In this document: piece by piece, positions 8,535-17,233 of the stretch
Layout: the number at the start of each line of letters is the position of its first letter
How positions within the stretch are numbered: the first letter of the stretch is position 1
Source: Crocinitomicaceae bacterium
Lineage (GTDB): Bacteria; Bacteroidota; Bacteroidia; Flavobacteriales_D; Crocinitomicaceae
Assembly (NCBI GenBank): GCA_016709005.1
Contig: JADJEU010000001.1
Location: 186,001 to 250,000, forward strand
Direction: 5' to 3'
DNA length: 64,000 bases
Position numbers and translations under genes: made by a program
Notes under the pieces: model-generated
What the model saw: only the letters and a program-made list of their open reading frames with translations
The model's database searches: none
Told to the model about the DNA's origin: nothing

Positions 8535-9584
8535 ATGATAATCAGCGAAAAAATTAAATTATTGTCAAAACTCGGCGGAATTCTCGATAAACTTGGAGAA
8601 GGAAAAGAATGGCCGGGATTTGAGATAGGACTCAGTAAATCAGAGTATGATGGCTTTGTTGAATTGATGGAGCGCGTTCACATTCACAATGGATGGTTTA
8701 CAAAAAGCTCTGTTCAAACAGCCTTTAAAGGAATTGCTGCCTGGCTTACGGAAGAGAATCTCAATAACTGGGTAAAATCGTATCACATTCAAGAAGTGAA
8801 GCCCAAGAAGGTGGCTATCGTCATGGCAGGGAACATTCCACTTGTCGGATTTCATGATTTTCTTTCTGTTTTTTTGAGCGGACATAAGGCAGTCATTAAA
8901 TTGTCTTCGAGTGATCAGCATCTGTTTAAGGCTTTGATTCATTATTTATCGATTATTGATAACCGCGTTTTGGATTTTGTAGAAATTCGTGAACGTTTTT
9001 TAGGTGAGTTTGATGCCGTCATTGCTACTGGTAGTGATAACTCATCCAATTATTTTGAATCGTATTTTGGAAAACATCCGCACATCATTCGTAAAAACAG
9101 AACTTCAGTTGCCGTTATTGACGGCAGCGAAACCAAAGAAGAATTGACAGAACTTGGAAAAGATATTTTTACCTATTTCGGTATGGGATGCCGCAATGTA
9201 TCTCAGTTATGGATTCCAATGGATTTTGAATTGAATCGTTTTTTTGAAGCGATCTATGAATTTAATCCAATTGCCAATCACAACAAATACGCCAACAATT
9301 ACGATTATAACAAGGCTGTTTACCTGATGAACAAAGCCAATCTATTAGATAACGGGTTTTTATTACTGAAAGAAGATTTTGCTTTGAATTCTCCGCTAGG
9401 TATGTTGCATTACGTGCGTTACAAAGACTCAATTGACGCTGAACATTTTTTGCAAGAGAATAAAGATAAAATTCAGGTGATTGTTGGCAAAAATTATATT
9501 CCTTTTGGAATGTCACAAAAGCCTGGTTTGACCGATTATGCAGATGGGGTAGATACCATGAAATTTTTGACAGAATTAAGTTAG
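8535..9584 (+). CDS. Acyl-CoA reductase (LuxC family)
   Basis: The ATG at 8535 starts MIISEKIKLLSKLGGILDKL; the earlier in-frame start at 8502 lies inside the predicted promoter and is less likely. The 349-residue protein matches LuxC-type acyl-CoA reductases of the aldehyde dehydrogenase superfamily. 'KKVAIVMAGNIPLVGFHDFL' is the nucleotide-binding segment, 'GHKAVIKLSSSDQHLF' the next conserved block, and 'FTYFGMGCRNVSQLWIPMDF' contains the catalytic Cys (MGCRNVS). It would reduce an acyl-CoA, or acyl-enzyme, to an aldehyde with NADPH. No lux genes are nearby, so light production is not implied. The divergent ferredoxin is a candidate partner. The gene is followed 5 bp later by a small alpha/beta-barrel protein. 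Confidence 0.88.
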   Translation: MIISEKIKLLSKLGGILDKLGEGKEWPGFEIGLSKSEYDGFVELMERVHIHNGWFTKSSVQTAFKGIAAWLTEENLNNWVKSYHIQEVKPKKVAIVMAGNIPLVGFHDFLSVFLSGHKAVIKLSSSDQHLFKALIHYLSIIDNRVLDFVEIRERFLGEFDAVIATGSDNSSNYFESYFGKHPHIIRKNRTSVAVIDGSETKEELTELGKDIFTYFGMGCRNVSQLWIPMDFELNRFFEAIYEFNPIANHNKYANNYDYNKAVYLMNKANLLDNGFLLLKEDFALNSPLGMLHYVRYKDSIDAEHFLQENKDKIQVIVGKNYIPFGMSQKPGLTDYADGVDTMKFLTELS

Positions 9585-9589
9585 TAGAT

Positions 9590-9928
9590 ATGAAGGTCAC
9601 AATCACATCACTTGAATTAAAAGGTCCGCTCAAATTTTTTGCGCTTTCATACAAGGCAATGAAAATTGTGAGGCAACTTAAAACAGCGAATTGTATAAAA
9701 TTCAAAAAACAAGGTATCTGGACAAAACATTATACCATGTCACTTTGGAATTCAGAACAAGATTTGAGAACCTTTTCTACAATTGGTGCACATCTTGAAG
9801 CAATGAAAACCAGCAAAGAAATGGCCAAGGAAATCAGAACTTATACCTACGACGCAGCATCTCTTCCTGACTGGAAATCTGCTAAACAATTATTAGTGGA
9901 ACATGGGAGAGTCATAAGGTACAGCTAA
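9590..9928 (+). CDS. Small dimeric alpha/beta-barrel protein, DUF3291-like
   Basis: This 112-residue protein begins only 5 bp after the acyl-CoA reductase, so the two are probably cotranscribed. The pattern 'IVRQLKTANCIKFKKQG', 'WTKHYTMSLWNSEQDLRTFS' and 'GAHLEAMKTSKEMAKEIRTY' resembles ferredoxin-like alpha/beta barrels of the DUF3291 or spheroidene-monooxygenase-like type. These proteins usually act as dimers, and some bind heme or act as oxygenases. No catalytic residue can be assigned. The reading frame is supported by its short distance from the gene in front and by its protein-like content; the opposite-strand frame in this region (9262-9705) is a shadow. Confidence 0.65.
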   Translation: MKVTITSLELKGPLKFFALSYKAMKIVRQLKTANCIKFKKQGIWTKHYTMSLWNSEQDLRTFSTIGAHLEAMKTSKEMAKEIRTYTYDAASLPDWKSAKQLLVEHGRVIRYS

Positions 9929-9943
9929 TCAATACATGTTCTT

Positions 9944-9982
9944 CTTTGTGAACTTCGTGCCTCCTTGGTGTCCTTTGTGGTT
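9944..9982. repeat. Degenerate CTTTGTG-type intergenic repeat
   Basis: Four degenerate copies of C(C)TTNGTG lie in a row: CTTTGTG, CTTCGTG, CCTTGGTG and CCTTTGTGG. A second example is at 27421-27487. Such sequences are frequent in Bacteroidota intergenic DNA from memory; the function is unknown. Confidence 0.55.
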
Positions 9983-10124
9983 AAAAGCTTTCATTATCCA
10001 AAAGACTAATGAATCCAGTTGAGTCAACAACTTTAATATTTATGCTGATTTGAAAAGGTTAATCGTCATAATCCCCCAACAATTTCCTATTTTCGTAAGA
10101 TAAAATCAGATCAAAGAATTTCAA

Positions 10125-11540
10125 ATGACAAAAATCAAATTTGGAACAGATGGCTGGAGAGCTATCATTGCAGAAGACTATACTACTGAAAATGTTGCGC
10201 GTGTTTCGCATGCAACGGCAGTTTGGGTAAAGAAAAAATTTAAAGATGCATCCATCGTAATTGGTCACGATTGCCGTTTTGGCGGAGCCCTTTTTGTGGA
10301 GACAGCGATTAAAGTTTTTGTAAGTAACGGAATCAAAGTCTATACAACCGATAAAGGTTTTGTATCAACACCTATGATTTCACTTGCAACACGTGAATTG
10401 AAAGCATCACTTGGTGTGGTGATTACAGCAAGTCACAATCCGCCGTCCTACAATGGGTATAAATTGAAAGGACATTTTGGTGGCCCACTTTCACCCGAAG
10501 AGGTAGATGAAATAGAAAAAATAATTCCCGATGTAAATCCGCTTGACTTGAAGGCCGTTTCGTTGGACAAAGCAAAAGCATCCGGTTTAATTGAATATCA
10601 CGATTTTGAAAAAATGTATTGTGACAGAGTCGAATCTGTTTTTGATTTGGAACTGATTCGCAAAGCAAATATTGGTTTGGCTTATGATGCCATGTATGGC
10701 GCCGGTCAAAACGTACTGAAAAAATTAATGCCAGAAATTACGTTTTTGCATTGTGATTATAACCCATCCTTCATGGGGCAAGCTCCAGAACCTATTGATA
10801 AAAATCTACAGGAATTCGCTACTCTGATCAAAAACGATCAGTCGCTTAAATGTGGTTTAGCTACTGATGGTGATGCAGACAGAATTGGTCTTTACAATTC
10901 CAAAGGTGAATTCGTGGATTCGCACCACATCATACTTTTGACGATTCACTATTTAGTAAAGTACAAAGGTCTTCGTGGAAAAGTTGTTACTGGATTTTCA
11001 AGCACACCGCGTATCAAAAAGCTTTGTGCACACTATAAGCTGGAACACGTTGAAGTACCAATTGGATTTAAATACATCGCTGGTTTAATGTCAGATCCAG
11101 AGCAAGATGTTTTGCTGGGTGGTGAAGAATCTGGTGGAATTGCATTGAAAACGCATATTCCTGAACGTGATGGAATATGGATGGGATTGACCATTTGGGA
11201 ATTCATGGCAAAAACTGGAAAATCTTTGGAACAATTAATTGATGAAGTGTATGCGATTGTTGGGCCATTTGCTTTTGAGCGCAACGACATGCACATTGAA
11301 GAATCCAAAAAACAGCAGATCATTGCTGAATGTAAAAAAGGATCCTTCACCATGTTTGGAAAATATAAAGTGCAATCAACTGAAACCATGGATGGATTCA
11401 AATACATTTTTGATGAAAACCGCTGGTTGATGATTCGCCCTTCAGGCACCGAACCGGTATTGAGAACGTATGCAGAGGCACCGACGTTATCTGAAGTAAG
11501 AACAATTTTGGATACCTGTAAATTGACAATTGGCGCCTGA
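10125..11540 (+). CDS. Phosphoglucomutase/phosphomannomutase family protein (alpha-D-phosphohexomutase)
   Basis: The 471-residue protein has all four parts of the family. 'KFGTDGWRAIIAEDYTTENV' is at the N-terminus. The active-site loop 'TASHNPPSYNGYK' has the phosphorylated serine at residue 103. The metal-binding loop is 'DGDADRIGLYNSKG', the sugar-binding loop is 'GGEESGGIA', and the C-terminal phosphate-binding loop is 'RPSGTEPVLRTYAEA'. It converts hexose 6-phosphates and 1-phosphates, feeding sugar nucleotides for cell-wall and polysaccharide synthesis. The exact sugar (glucose, mannose or glucosamine) cannot be told from the motifs. The stop overlaps the start of chorismate synthase by one base (TGATG), so translation is coupled although the pathways differ. 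Confidence 0.93.
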   Translation: MTKIKFGTDGWRAIIAEDYTTENVARVSHATAVWVKKKFKDASIVIGHDCRFGGALFVETAIKVFVSNGIKVYTTDKGFVSTPMISLATRELKASLGVVITASHNPPSYNGYKLKGHFGGPLSPEEVDEIEKIIPDVNPLDLKAVSLDKAKASGLIEYHDFEKMYCDRVESVFDLELIRKANIGLAYDAMYGAGQNVLKKLMPEITFLHCDYNPSFMGQAPEPIDKNLQEFATLIKNDQSLKCGLATDGDADRIGLYNSKGEFVDSHHIILLTIHYLVKYKGLRGKVVTGFSSTPRIKKLCAHYKLEHVEVPIGFKYIAGLMSDPEQDVLLGGEESGGIALKTHIPERDGIWMGLTIWEFMAKTGKSLEQLIDEVYAIVGPFAFERNDMHIEESKKQQIIAECKKGSFTMFGKYKVQSTETMDGFKYIFDENRWLMIRPSGTEPVLRTYAEAPTLSEVRTILDTCKLTIGA

Positions 11541-12610
11541 TGGCTGGAAATACCTTTGGACATATTTTCAGACTTACTAGTTTTGGTGAGTCACACGGCA
11601 AAGCAATTGGTGGAATAATTGACGGATGTCCTTCGAATGTAGAAATCAATTTCAAAAAAATCCAATACGAATTAAATCGCAGAAAACCGGGGCAATCTTC
11701 TATCACCACGCAGCGCGATGAAGCCGATGAGGTAGAATTTCTTTCCGGAATTTTTGAAGGTAAAACATTAGGAACTCCAATTGCATTTCAGATAAAAAAT
11801 CAGGATCAAAAGAGTGAAGATTACGATTCGTTGAAAGATGTTTTCAGGCCTTCACATGCAGATTTTACCTATCAGGAAAAATATAAAATTCGTGATCACC
11901 GGGGTGGAGGAAGAAGCAGCGCAAGAGAGACGGCCGCCCGTGTTGTTGCGGGTGCAATTGCCAAACAAATTTTGGCAAAAACCGGAATTCATATTTGTGC
12001 TTTTGTATCACAGATCGGTCAAGTGAGAATTGAAGAGTCAGATTTAAAATTTTCCGAACTCGATATTGAGGCAAGTTTGGTTCGCTGTCCTGAAAAAAAT
12101 ACTTCAGCAAAAATGATTCAATTGATTGAAGAAGTTAGATCAAAAGGAGATAGTTTGGGTGGCAAAATAAAATGCACCATAATTGGAATGCCTGCGGGCG
12201 TTGGTGAACCTGTCTTTGATAAATTGCATGCCGATCTGGCAAAAGCTATGATGGGAATTAACGCAGTAAAAGGATTTGAAATTGGAAGTGGTTTTAGCGC
12301 TGTCGAAATGTTGGGAAGCGAACACAACGATGAATTTCTGCCGGGAGGACAAACAAGTTCAAATAATTCCGGAGGCATTCAGGGCGGCATTTCTAACGGG
12401 CAAGATATTTATTTCAATGTCGCGTTTAAACCTGTCGCTACAATCTCTCAAAAACAAAATACAATCGATAAAAATAACAACGAAGTGGTTTTAGCCGCAA
12501 AAGGAAGACACGATCCTTGTGTTGTTCCACGAGCGGTTCCTATCGTTGAGGCTATGGCTGCACTGGTTGTTTTGGATCAGTTGCTAAGACAAAAAGCAAG
12601 TCAGGTATAA
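11540..12610 (+). CDS. aroC: Chorismate synthase
   Basis: The 356-residue protein is a clear chorismate synthase. It opens with 'MAGNTFGHIFRLTSFGESHG', including the family signature GESHG, then has 'RPGHADFT'-type sequence (FRPSHADFTYQEKYKIRDHR), 'GGGRSSARETAARVVAGAIA', and 'FLPGGQTSSNNSGGIQGGIS'. It removes phosphate from EPSP to give chorismate, the last shared step of aromatic amino-acid synthesis, and needs reduced FMN. The length is normal. AroA, the preceding enzyme of the pathway, lies 35 kb away at 47922-49163. The gene overlaps the phosphohexomutase by one base. Confidence 0.96.
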   Translation: MAGNTFGHIFRLTSFGESHGKAIGGIIDGCPSNVEINFKKIQYELNRRKPGQSSITTQRDEADEVEFLSGIFEGKTLGTPIAFQIKNQDQKSEDYDSLKDVFRPSHADFTYQEKYKIRDHRGGGRSSARETAARVVAGAIAKQILAKTGIHICAFVSQIGQVRIEESDLKFSELDIEASLVRCPEKNTSAKMIQLIEEVRSKGDSLGGKIKCTIIGMPAGVGEPVFDKLHADLAKAMMGINAVKGFEIGSGFSAVEMLGSEHNDEFLPGGQTSSNNSGGIQGGISNGQDIYFNVAFKPVATISQKQNTIDKNNNEVVLAAKGRHDPCVVPRAVPIVEAMAALVVLDQLLRQKASQV

Positions 12611-12654
12611 GAATTCGTCTAAAATTCTATCTTTCCTTCTGATTTTCATACTTC

Positions 12655-14313
12655 ATGTCAGACCGTTTTTATACTGTAGAGATTTTAAATGAGCCCATCA
12701 GCTTTGGTACAATCTCGTATCTGAATTCAGTAAAATTATCGGAATACGCGGCACAAAAAAAAATCGGTGAACATAAGCTTGGTTATCTCACCAAGGAAGA
12801 TCTCTATTTTAAAATTGATCGTGGCCAGGCAATCAATGTTGATCAGGCTTATATAAAAGATTTTTCGCTGCCAGATTATCGTGCTACAAGGAATTTAGCG
12901 GTGAATGAAAGGATAACTATTGCTGGTATGTCAAGCCGTTTTGCTTTTTTTGATTGTGATTCTTCTATTGATTTTTCCTACGGGAATTTTAAAGATGAAG
13001 TAAATTTTAAAGAGAGTATTTTTTCTCACGGCACACTCAGTTTTCTTTATGCTGAATTCAATGCTTCTTCAATTGATTTTTCAGAATGCAGATTTCATTC
13101 GCACAAAACAACTTTTGAGCACGCCTCTTTCGTAGGTTCAGAAGTGAATTTTGAGCATGCAAGATTTAATGGTGCCGGAGTTTCATTTGTAAATGCAGCA
13201 TTCAGAGCAGATGAAGTAAATTTTAAGCGCGTCAATTTTGGACGGGCAAAGGTGAAGTTCAATTTTGCCGAATTTGGAGATGGAGCGAAACTGTTTGAGC
13301 GCATTCATGTAAATGGAGCTCTCTTTGATTTCCGACGGGTGATGTTTGGTTCTGGTAAAGTAGATTTTCGCCGCGCACTTTTTGGATCAGGATTTGTCAC
13401 TTTTGAAGAATCAGAGATCAAAGAGGGTAAGCTCACTTTTCGCATGGCACACTTTGAAGGGGGCGATCTTTCATTCAGACGAACTGATTTTGGAAAAGAT
13501 GAAGCCAACTTTGATCATGCAGATTTTAATAATCGCTCAATTACTTTTGAGGGCGTGACAGCAAGTACAATTTCAATTTCAAATTCATTCGTCAGAGGAA
13601 ATCTTGACCTGCGAATTAAGAAGGCCGATAAAATTGATTTGAGTCATTCGTATTTGTATTCAATAACAGATCTTAATTTTCTCAAACAAGAATCATTGCA
13701 TGTTCTTTCACTTTCAGGTGTTAGAAATTTGGGTAAGATAATCATCAACTGGAAACAAAATAACGTCAAAGATCTCATTGAACGCAGCAATGTGTCTGAT
13801 GAAGAAATGGCCAATCAATACAATATCCTAAAGTCTAATTTTTCTACGAATGGTCAGTATAACGATGAAGATCATGCTTATGTTTATTTTAAGCGGCATG
13901 AGCATCGCGACCTAAAAAAGAAAGCGCTGGATCAGGCTTCACCATTGTTAAAACCATTTGTTCATTTAGGTTATGCTATGCGACTTTTGGTTTTTGATAA
14001 GATGGGACTTTATGCTACCAATCCATCAAGGGTAATGGTGAGTATGATTGTTGCAATTTTCTTTTTTGCTTCGGTTTATATTTTATTTCACCTGTTGGGC
14101 ATCGGACATATTATAAATTCTGTAGATGCATCTGATAAATTAGACGTGATTGACAAATCGCTCTACCATTCTGCAATTACATTTTTTACAATCGGTTATG
14201 GAGATTTTTATCCAACAAGTTTCAGCAGATTGATTTCAGCGCTGGAAGGCTGGACAGGAGTGTTCCTGATGTCCTATTTTACGGTAGCGTTTGTGAGAAA
14301 AATTTTAAGATAA
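12655..14313 (+). CDS. Pentapeptide-repeat-like domain fused to a two-helix potassium channel
   Basis: The 552-residue protein has two parts. Residues about 75-320 consist of many short repeats built on F-x-x-A/x-x-F, such as 'VNFEHARFNGAGVSFVNAAF' and 'VNFKRVNFGRAKVKFNFAEF'. Here an aromatic residue recurs every ten residues, as in the right-handed quadrilateral beta-helix of pentapeptide-repeat proteins. The C-terminal part has a membrane helix near residues 462-485 (VMVSMIVAIFFFASVYILF) and a pore helix and selectivity filter 'FFTIGYGDFYP', with T512-I-G-Y-G-D. A second helix (GVFLMSYFTVAFV) follows. This is a KcsA-like two-helix K+ channel with a cytosolic or ligand-sensing N-terminal domain. 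There is no signal peptide. What the repeat domain senses is unknown. The gene stands alone, 45 bp after aroC. Confidence 0.88.
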   Translation: MSDRFYTVEILNEPISFGTISYLNSVKLSEYAAQKKIGEHKLGYLTKEDLYFKIDRGQAINVDQAYIKDFSLPDYRATRNLAVNERITIAGMSSRFAFFDCDSSIDFSYGNFKDEVNFKESIFSHGTLSFLYAEFNASSIDFSECRFHSHKTTFEHASFVGSEVNFEHARFNGAGVSFVNAAFRADEVNFKRVNFGRAKVKFNFAEFGDGAKLFERIHVNGALFDFRRVMFGSGKVDFRRALFGSGFVTFEESEIKEGKLTFRMAHFEGGDLSFRRTDFGKDEANFDHADFNNRSITFEGVTASTISISNSFVRGNLDLRIKKADKIDLSHSYLYSITDLNFLKQESLHVLSLSGVRNLGKIIINWKQNNVKDLIERSNVSDEEMANQYNILKSNFSTNGQYNDEDHAYVYFKRHEHRDLKKKALDQASPLLKPFVHLGYAMRLLVFDKMGLYATNPSRVMVSMIVAIFFFASVYILFHLLGIGHIINSVDASDKLDVIDKSLYHSAITFFTIGYGDFYPTSFSRLISALEGWTGVFLMSYFTVAFVRKILR

Positions 14314-14315
14314 GT

Positions 14316-16655
14316 CTAATATAGTTTCGACTTAATCACTTTTTGGATGCTGATCAGGTTTCCATTTTCATCTGCAATCTCCACAAAATAAATTCCGGAT
14401 GGCAACGATTCAAAAAGAGACGAACTGTAAGAAAGTATTTCAGAACTGATTTCTGCTTTTTCTGAAAACTCTTTACCTAAGCTGTCTTTGTATTTTATGG
14501 TATAAGTTCCATCACATGTTTTTGGAAAATCAATAGTAATATTTCCGCTTGAAGGATTCGGATAGACGATCACAACATCCGTTTTGCGATTCACTGAGAC
14601 AATAGTCGAGTAATGGTAATCTCCATCAAAATCTACTTGTTTTAAACGGTAATAAATGATGTCATTTGAGATTTCACGATCAGCAAATTCATATTGTTTT
14701 ACTTCACTCGAATTTCCAGCTCCGTCTACAATTCCGATTTGTGTAAAGTGAGTTCCGTCAATTGAACGTTCAACAACAAAATGATCATTAGCTAATTCAG
14801 AAAGTGTGGCCCAATGTATTGTATTTGTTTGCATTTCTGCAGTCGCAAAAATTGATTCTAGTTCGATTGGCAGAATGATTGAACAGTCGGTTAGTGCTGT
14901 GTTTCCAGCACCTGAATTAAGGTCAATCACTTGAGTAACATCGGCATAATTTGTTACCAATAAAACATAAACTTCATTTGCTACTGCAGCAGGTACATTA
15001 GCCTGTTCAGTTCCTGAAGTCGAATAACTGCAATCAAATGGTACTGGATATGAGTCACAATCAGCCTGAGCAGCGGCTAGGTTTGAATATGGTCCCCATA
15101 AGGCAAAATCGATATCTGATCCTGCTGACATGTTAATGGATACAACACCGCCAGTCAATAGTTCCAGATAAAACCATGTTGGATTTGGTGAGGTAAAAAG
15201 ACAGCCATAATCGTTGCCCGGATTAACAACGTCAGCGTCATCATCACTGGTAGATGCTGTAAATGTAATTGGAGTATCTGAACAGATTGGTTCCATTCCC
15301 GTGCAGCTTATGTTTCCTGGAGGAGGCGGTGGCGGTGCTGTTTCATATACACACAACTGAAAAGTGCCATTAAGATCATTCCCATATTCCCAGAATTGAA
15401 CAAAAATTGTAGAACCAGGGGTTAGTCCTGTTGCAGCAATCATGGGCATGGCGCCATTTGCACTGGCGTCATCATCGCAGTCGATGAGTGTGAGTGAACC
15501 ACAGGTGCCTGAATAAATAGCCATCCCTCCGTCTGTAAACGAAGTATTATCCGAATCAAATGTGATTGCACCTGAAGCAGGAACGGTGAGTTGAAACCAT
15601 ACGTCACCACCGTTATACCATGAGCATCCAGGATCAGGCAAGCCTGAATCGGTAGCACCGCTCGTTGTATAGGTGTTATAGCTACACGTGCTGTTCACGG
15701 CAATAGTGGTCGCTGCGCAAGGATCATCATTGGTGAGAGCACCACCTCCAGCATCCTGAACACACAAACTAAAAGTTCCGTTATTATCATTGCCATATTC
15801 CCAAACCTGAATCCAAACAGTTGAGCCCGGGGTAAGTCCTGGTTGCGAAATCATTGGCATCAATCCATTTGCAGACCCATCGTCATTGCAACTGAGCAAG
15901 GTTAATGAACCACAGGTTCCAGTATAGATTGCCATTCCGCCATCTGTTACTCCGCCTGTGTTTGTATCGAATATTAAATTTCCTGAAGCTGGAACTGTAG
16001 CAGTAAACCAAACGTCACCTCCGGAATAATTTGCACAACCCGGATCGGCTAATCCCGAATCAGTTGCTCCTGCATTTGTGTAAGAAGCATAAGTACAAGT
16101 GCCATTTACAGGAACTGCTGTTGCAGTGCAAGGATTGTCATTTGCAGGACCGCCGCCACCGCCGCCAATATTATCCTGAACACAAATTGTAAATGTTCCT
16201 GTTCCAGAACTGTACTCCCAAACGCGAATAATATAGACTTGACCTGCCACCAATCCGGTTGCGGTAATCTGCGACATGGCTCCGGTTCCACCATCATCAT
16301 CACAATCTACCGATGTCCAGGATCCGCAAGAACCGGTATAGAGTTCCATTCCACTGTCTGTGATTGTTCCAGATCCAAGATCTATAGTGACATTTCCACC
16401 AGCAGGAGCCGTGAACTGAAACCATACATCTGCAGCGCCTGGGGATGCACACGAAGGTGTACCGGCATTTGCCGCATCGGTTTGGTAGGTGGCCCCCACT
16501 GTTGTTCCAGCCACATAGGTACATGTCGTTCCGGGAGTCAGCACAGTGGCTACTGGTGAACCGGAAGCACAAGGAGTATTCGTTCCTTGTCCGAAAGACA
16601 ATTGATAAATTGCTATACAAGCAACGAGCAGAATATGTTTAAACGATTTTTTCAT
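14316..16655 (-). CDS. Secreted multidomain protein with three repeated beta domains and T9SS type A sorting domain
   Basis: A signal peptide (MKKSFKHILLVACIAIYQLS, cut after FGQ) is followed by three copies of a domain of about 130-140 residues. Each copy has 'GATDSGLPDPGC'-like sequence, 'DVWFQLTVPASG'-like strands, an 'F-D-S-D/T-x-G-M' turn and 'GTFTICVQD'-like ends, resembling pre-peptidase C-terminal-like or lectin-like domains. A fourth domain begins 'SCTGMEPICSDTPITFTAST' and is closely related to the first domain of the protein at 34740-37822. The last 180 residues hold a fibronectin-like spacer ('NTIHWATLSELANDHFVVER') and the T9SS type A sorting domain with 'VVIVYPNPSSGNITIDFP'. It is probably a cell-surface adhesin or binding protein. 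It overlaps the small gene upstream by 4 bp. Confidence 0.88.
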   Translation of the reverse strand: MKKSFKHILLVACIAIYQLSFGQGTNTPCASGSPVATVLTPGTTCTYVAGTTVGATYQTDAANAGTPSCASPGAADVWFQFTAPAGGNVTIDLGSGTITDSGMELYTGSCGSWTSVDCDDDGGTGAMSQITATGLVAGQVYIIRVWEYSSGTGTFTICVQDNIGGGGGGPANDNPCTATAVPVNGTCTYASYTNAGATDSGLADPGCANYSGGDVWFTATVPASGNLIFDTNTGGVTDGGMAIYTGTCGSLTLLSCNDDGSANGLMPMISQPGLTPGSTVWIQVWEYGNDNNGTFSLCVQDAGGGALTNDDPCAATTIAVNSTCSYNTYTTSGATDSGLPDPGCSWYNGGDVWFQLTVPASGAITFDSDNTSFTDGGMAIYSGTCGSLTLIDCDDDASANGAMPMIAATGLTPGSTIFVQFWEYGNDLNGTFQLCVYETAPPPPPPGNISCTGMEPICSDTPITFTASTSDDDADVVNPGNDYGCLFTSPNPTWFYLELLTGGVVSINMSAGSDIDFALWGPYSNLAAAQADCDSYPVPFDCSYSTSGTEQANVPAAVANEVYVLLVTNYADVTQVIDLNSGAGNTALTDCSIILPIELESIFATAEMQTNTIHWATLSELANDHFVVERSIDGTHFTQIGIVDGAGNSSEVKQYEFADREISNDIIYYRLKQVDFDGDYHYSTIVSVNRKTDVVIVYPNPSSGNITIDFPKTCDGTYTIKYKDSLGKEFSEKAEISSEILSYSSSLFESLPSGIYFVEIADENGNLISIQKVIKSKLY

Positions 16656-16981
16656 TGAATCTCGCTGCCAGAAATTTTATTGAAGTCTGGAAAATATTTA
16701 CCGACGATTTGAAAAATGTCATCAAGTGTAACGGTAGAATAATAAAGGACTGTCAATTGCTGTGTGGATTCCACAAATTGAACGTCTGCAATTTTTCCAA
16801 CATACGAATTCAGTTCTGCAACCAGCTCTTGTAATTTGGCTTTTTCGTATTTCGGAAATTCAATGATTACAAACTTTGTTTCAACTTGTGAAACCACGTT
16901 TGAAGTCGCTGAAATACTATAACCATTGAGGGCTGGTAGAAGAGCAATTAGAATGAATACGAGCGTGAATAAATATTTCAT
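16652..16981 (-). CDS. Small secreted protein of unknown function, coupled to the T9SS protein
   Basis: The 109-residue protein has a signal peptide (MKYLFTLVFILIALLPALNG) and a compact alpha/beta mature part: 'KFVIIEFPKYEKAKLQELVA', 'IADVQFVESTQQLTVLYYST' and 'LDDIFQIVGKYFPDFNKISG'. The strand-helix-strand-strand-helix order is like a ferredoxin fold similar to heavy-metal-associated domains, but the metal-binding CxxC is absent. Its stop overlaps the start of the 779-residue T9SS protein by 4 bp (ATGA), so the two are translationally coupled and probably work together. No family is recognised. Confidence 0.7.
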   Translation of the reverse strand: MKYLFTLVFILIALLPALNGYSISATSNVVSQVETKFVIIEFPKYEKAKLQELVAELNSYVGKIADVQFVESTQQLTVLYYSTVTLDDIFQIVGKYFPDFNKISGSEIQ

Positions 16982-17233
16982 CGCTAAAAATTTAACAATA
17001 CGTTCAAGTTAAAGTTAAATATAATTCATTAAAGTTGGTTAACTAATTTGATGAGTGGTTGCCTTATCTATTTATTGGCCGTGGTCAGAATGCATCACAA
17101 AGAATACACAAACTAACTGGAGATATAGCAGCAAGTGCCTATTTTTAAGGATCTTTGCTTGATGTTTTTATTTGCGGAGTGCAGGCAGAAAAAGTTCTAA
17201 CCTGAACTCGGTCAGTTACAAACTTGTTGATAA

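Noticed and set aside
8535..9584. Luciferase operon suggested by the LuxC-like enzyme
   Set aside because: No luxA, luxB, luxD or luxE is nearby, and acyl-CoA reductases of this type occur widely without luminescence.
9262..9705. 147-residue frame on the minus strand
   Set aside because: It covers the end of the acyl-CoA reductase gene and the start of the next gene, both well supported on the plus strand.
11033..11563. 176-residue frame on the minus strand
   Set aside because: It is antisense to the phosphohexomutase gene, whose motifs are all in the plus frame.
16239..16620. Two 106-residue Cys- and Ser-rich frames on opposite strands
   Set aside because: They come from the repeated domains of the T9SS gene read out of frame.
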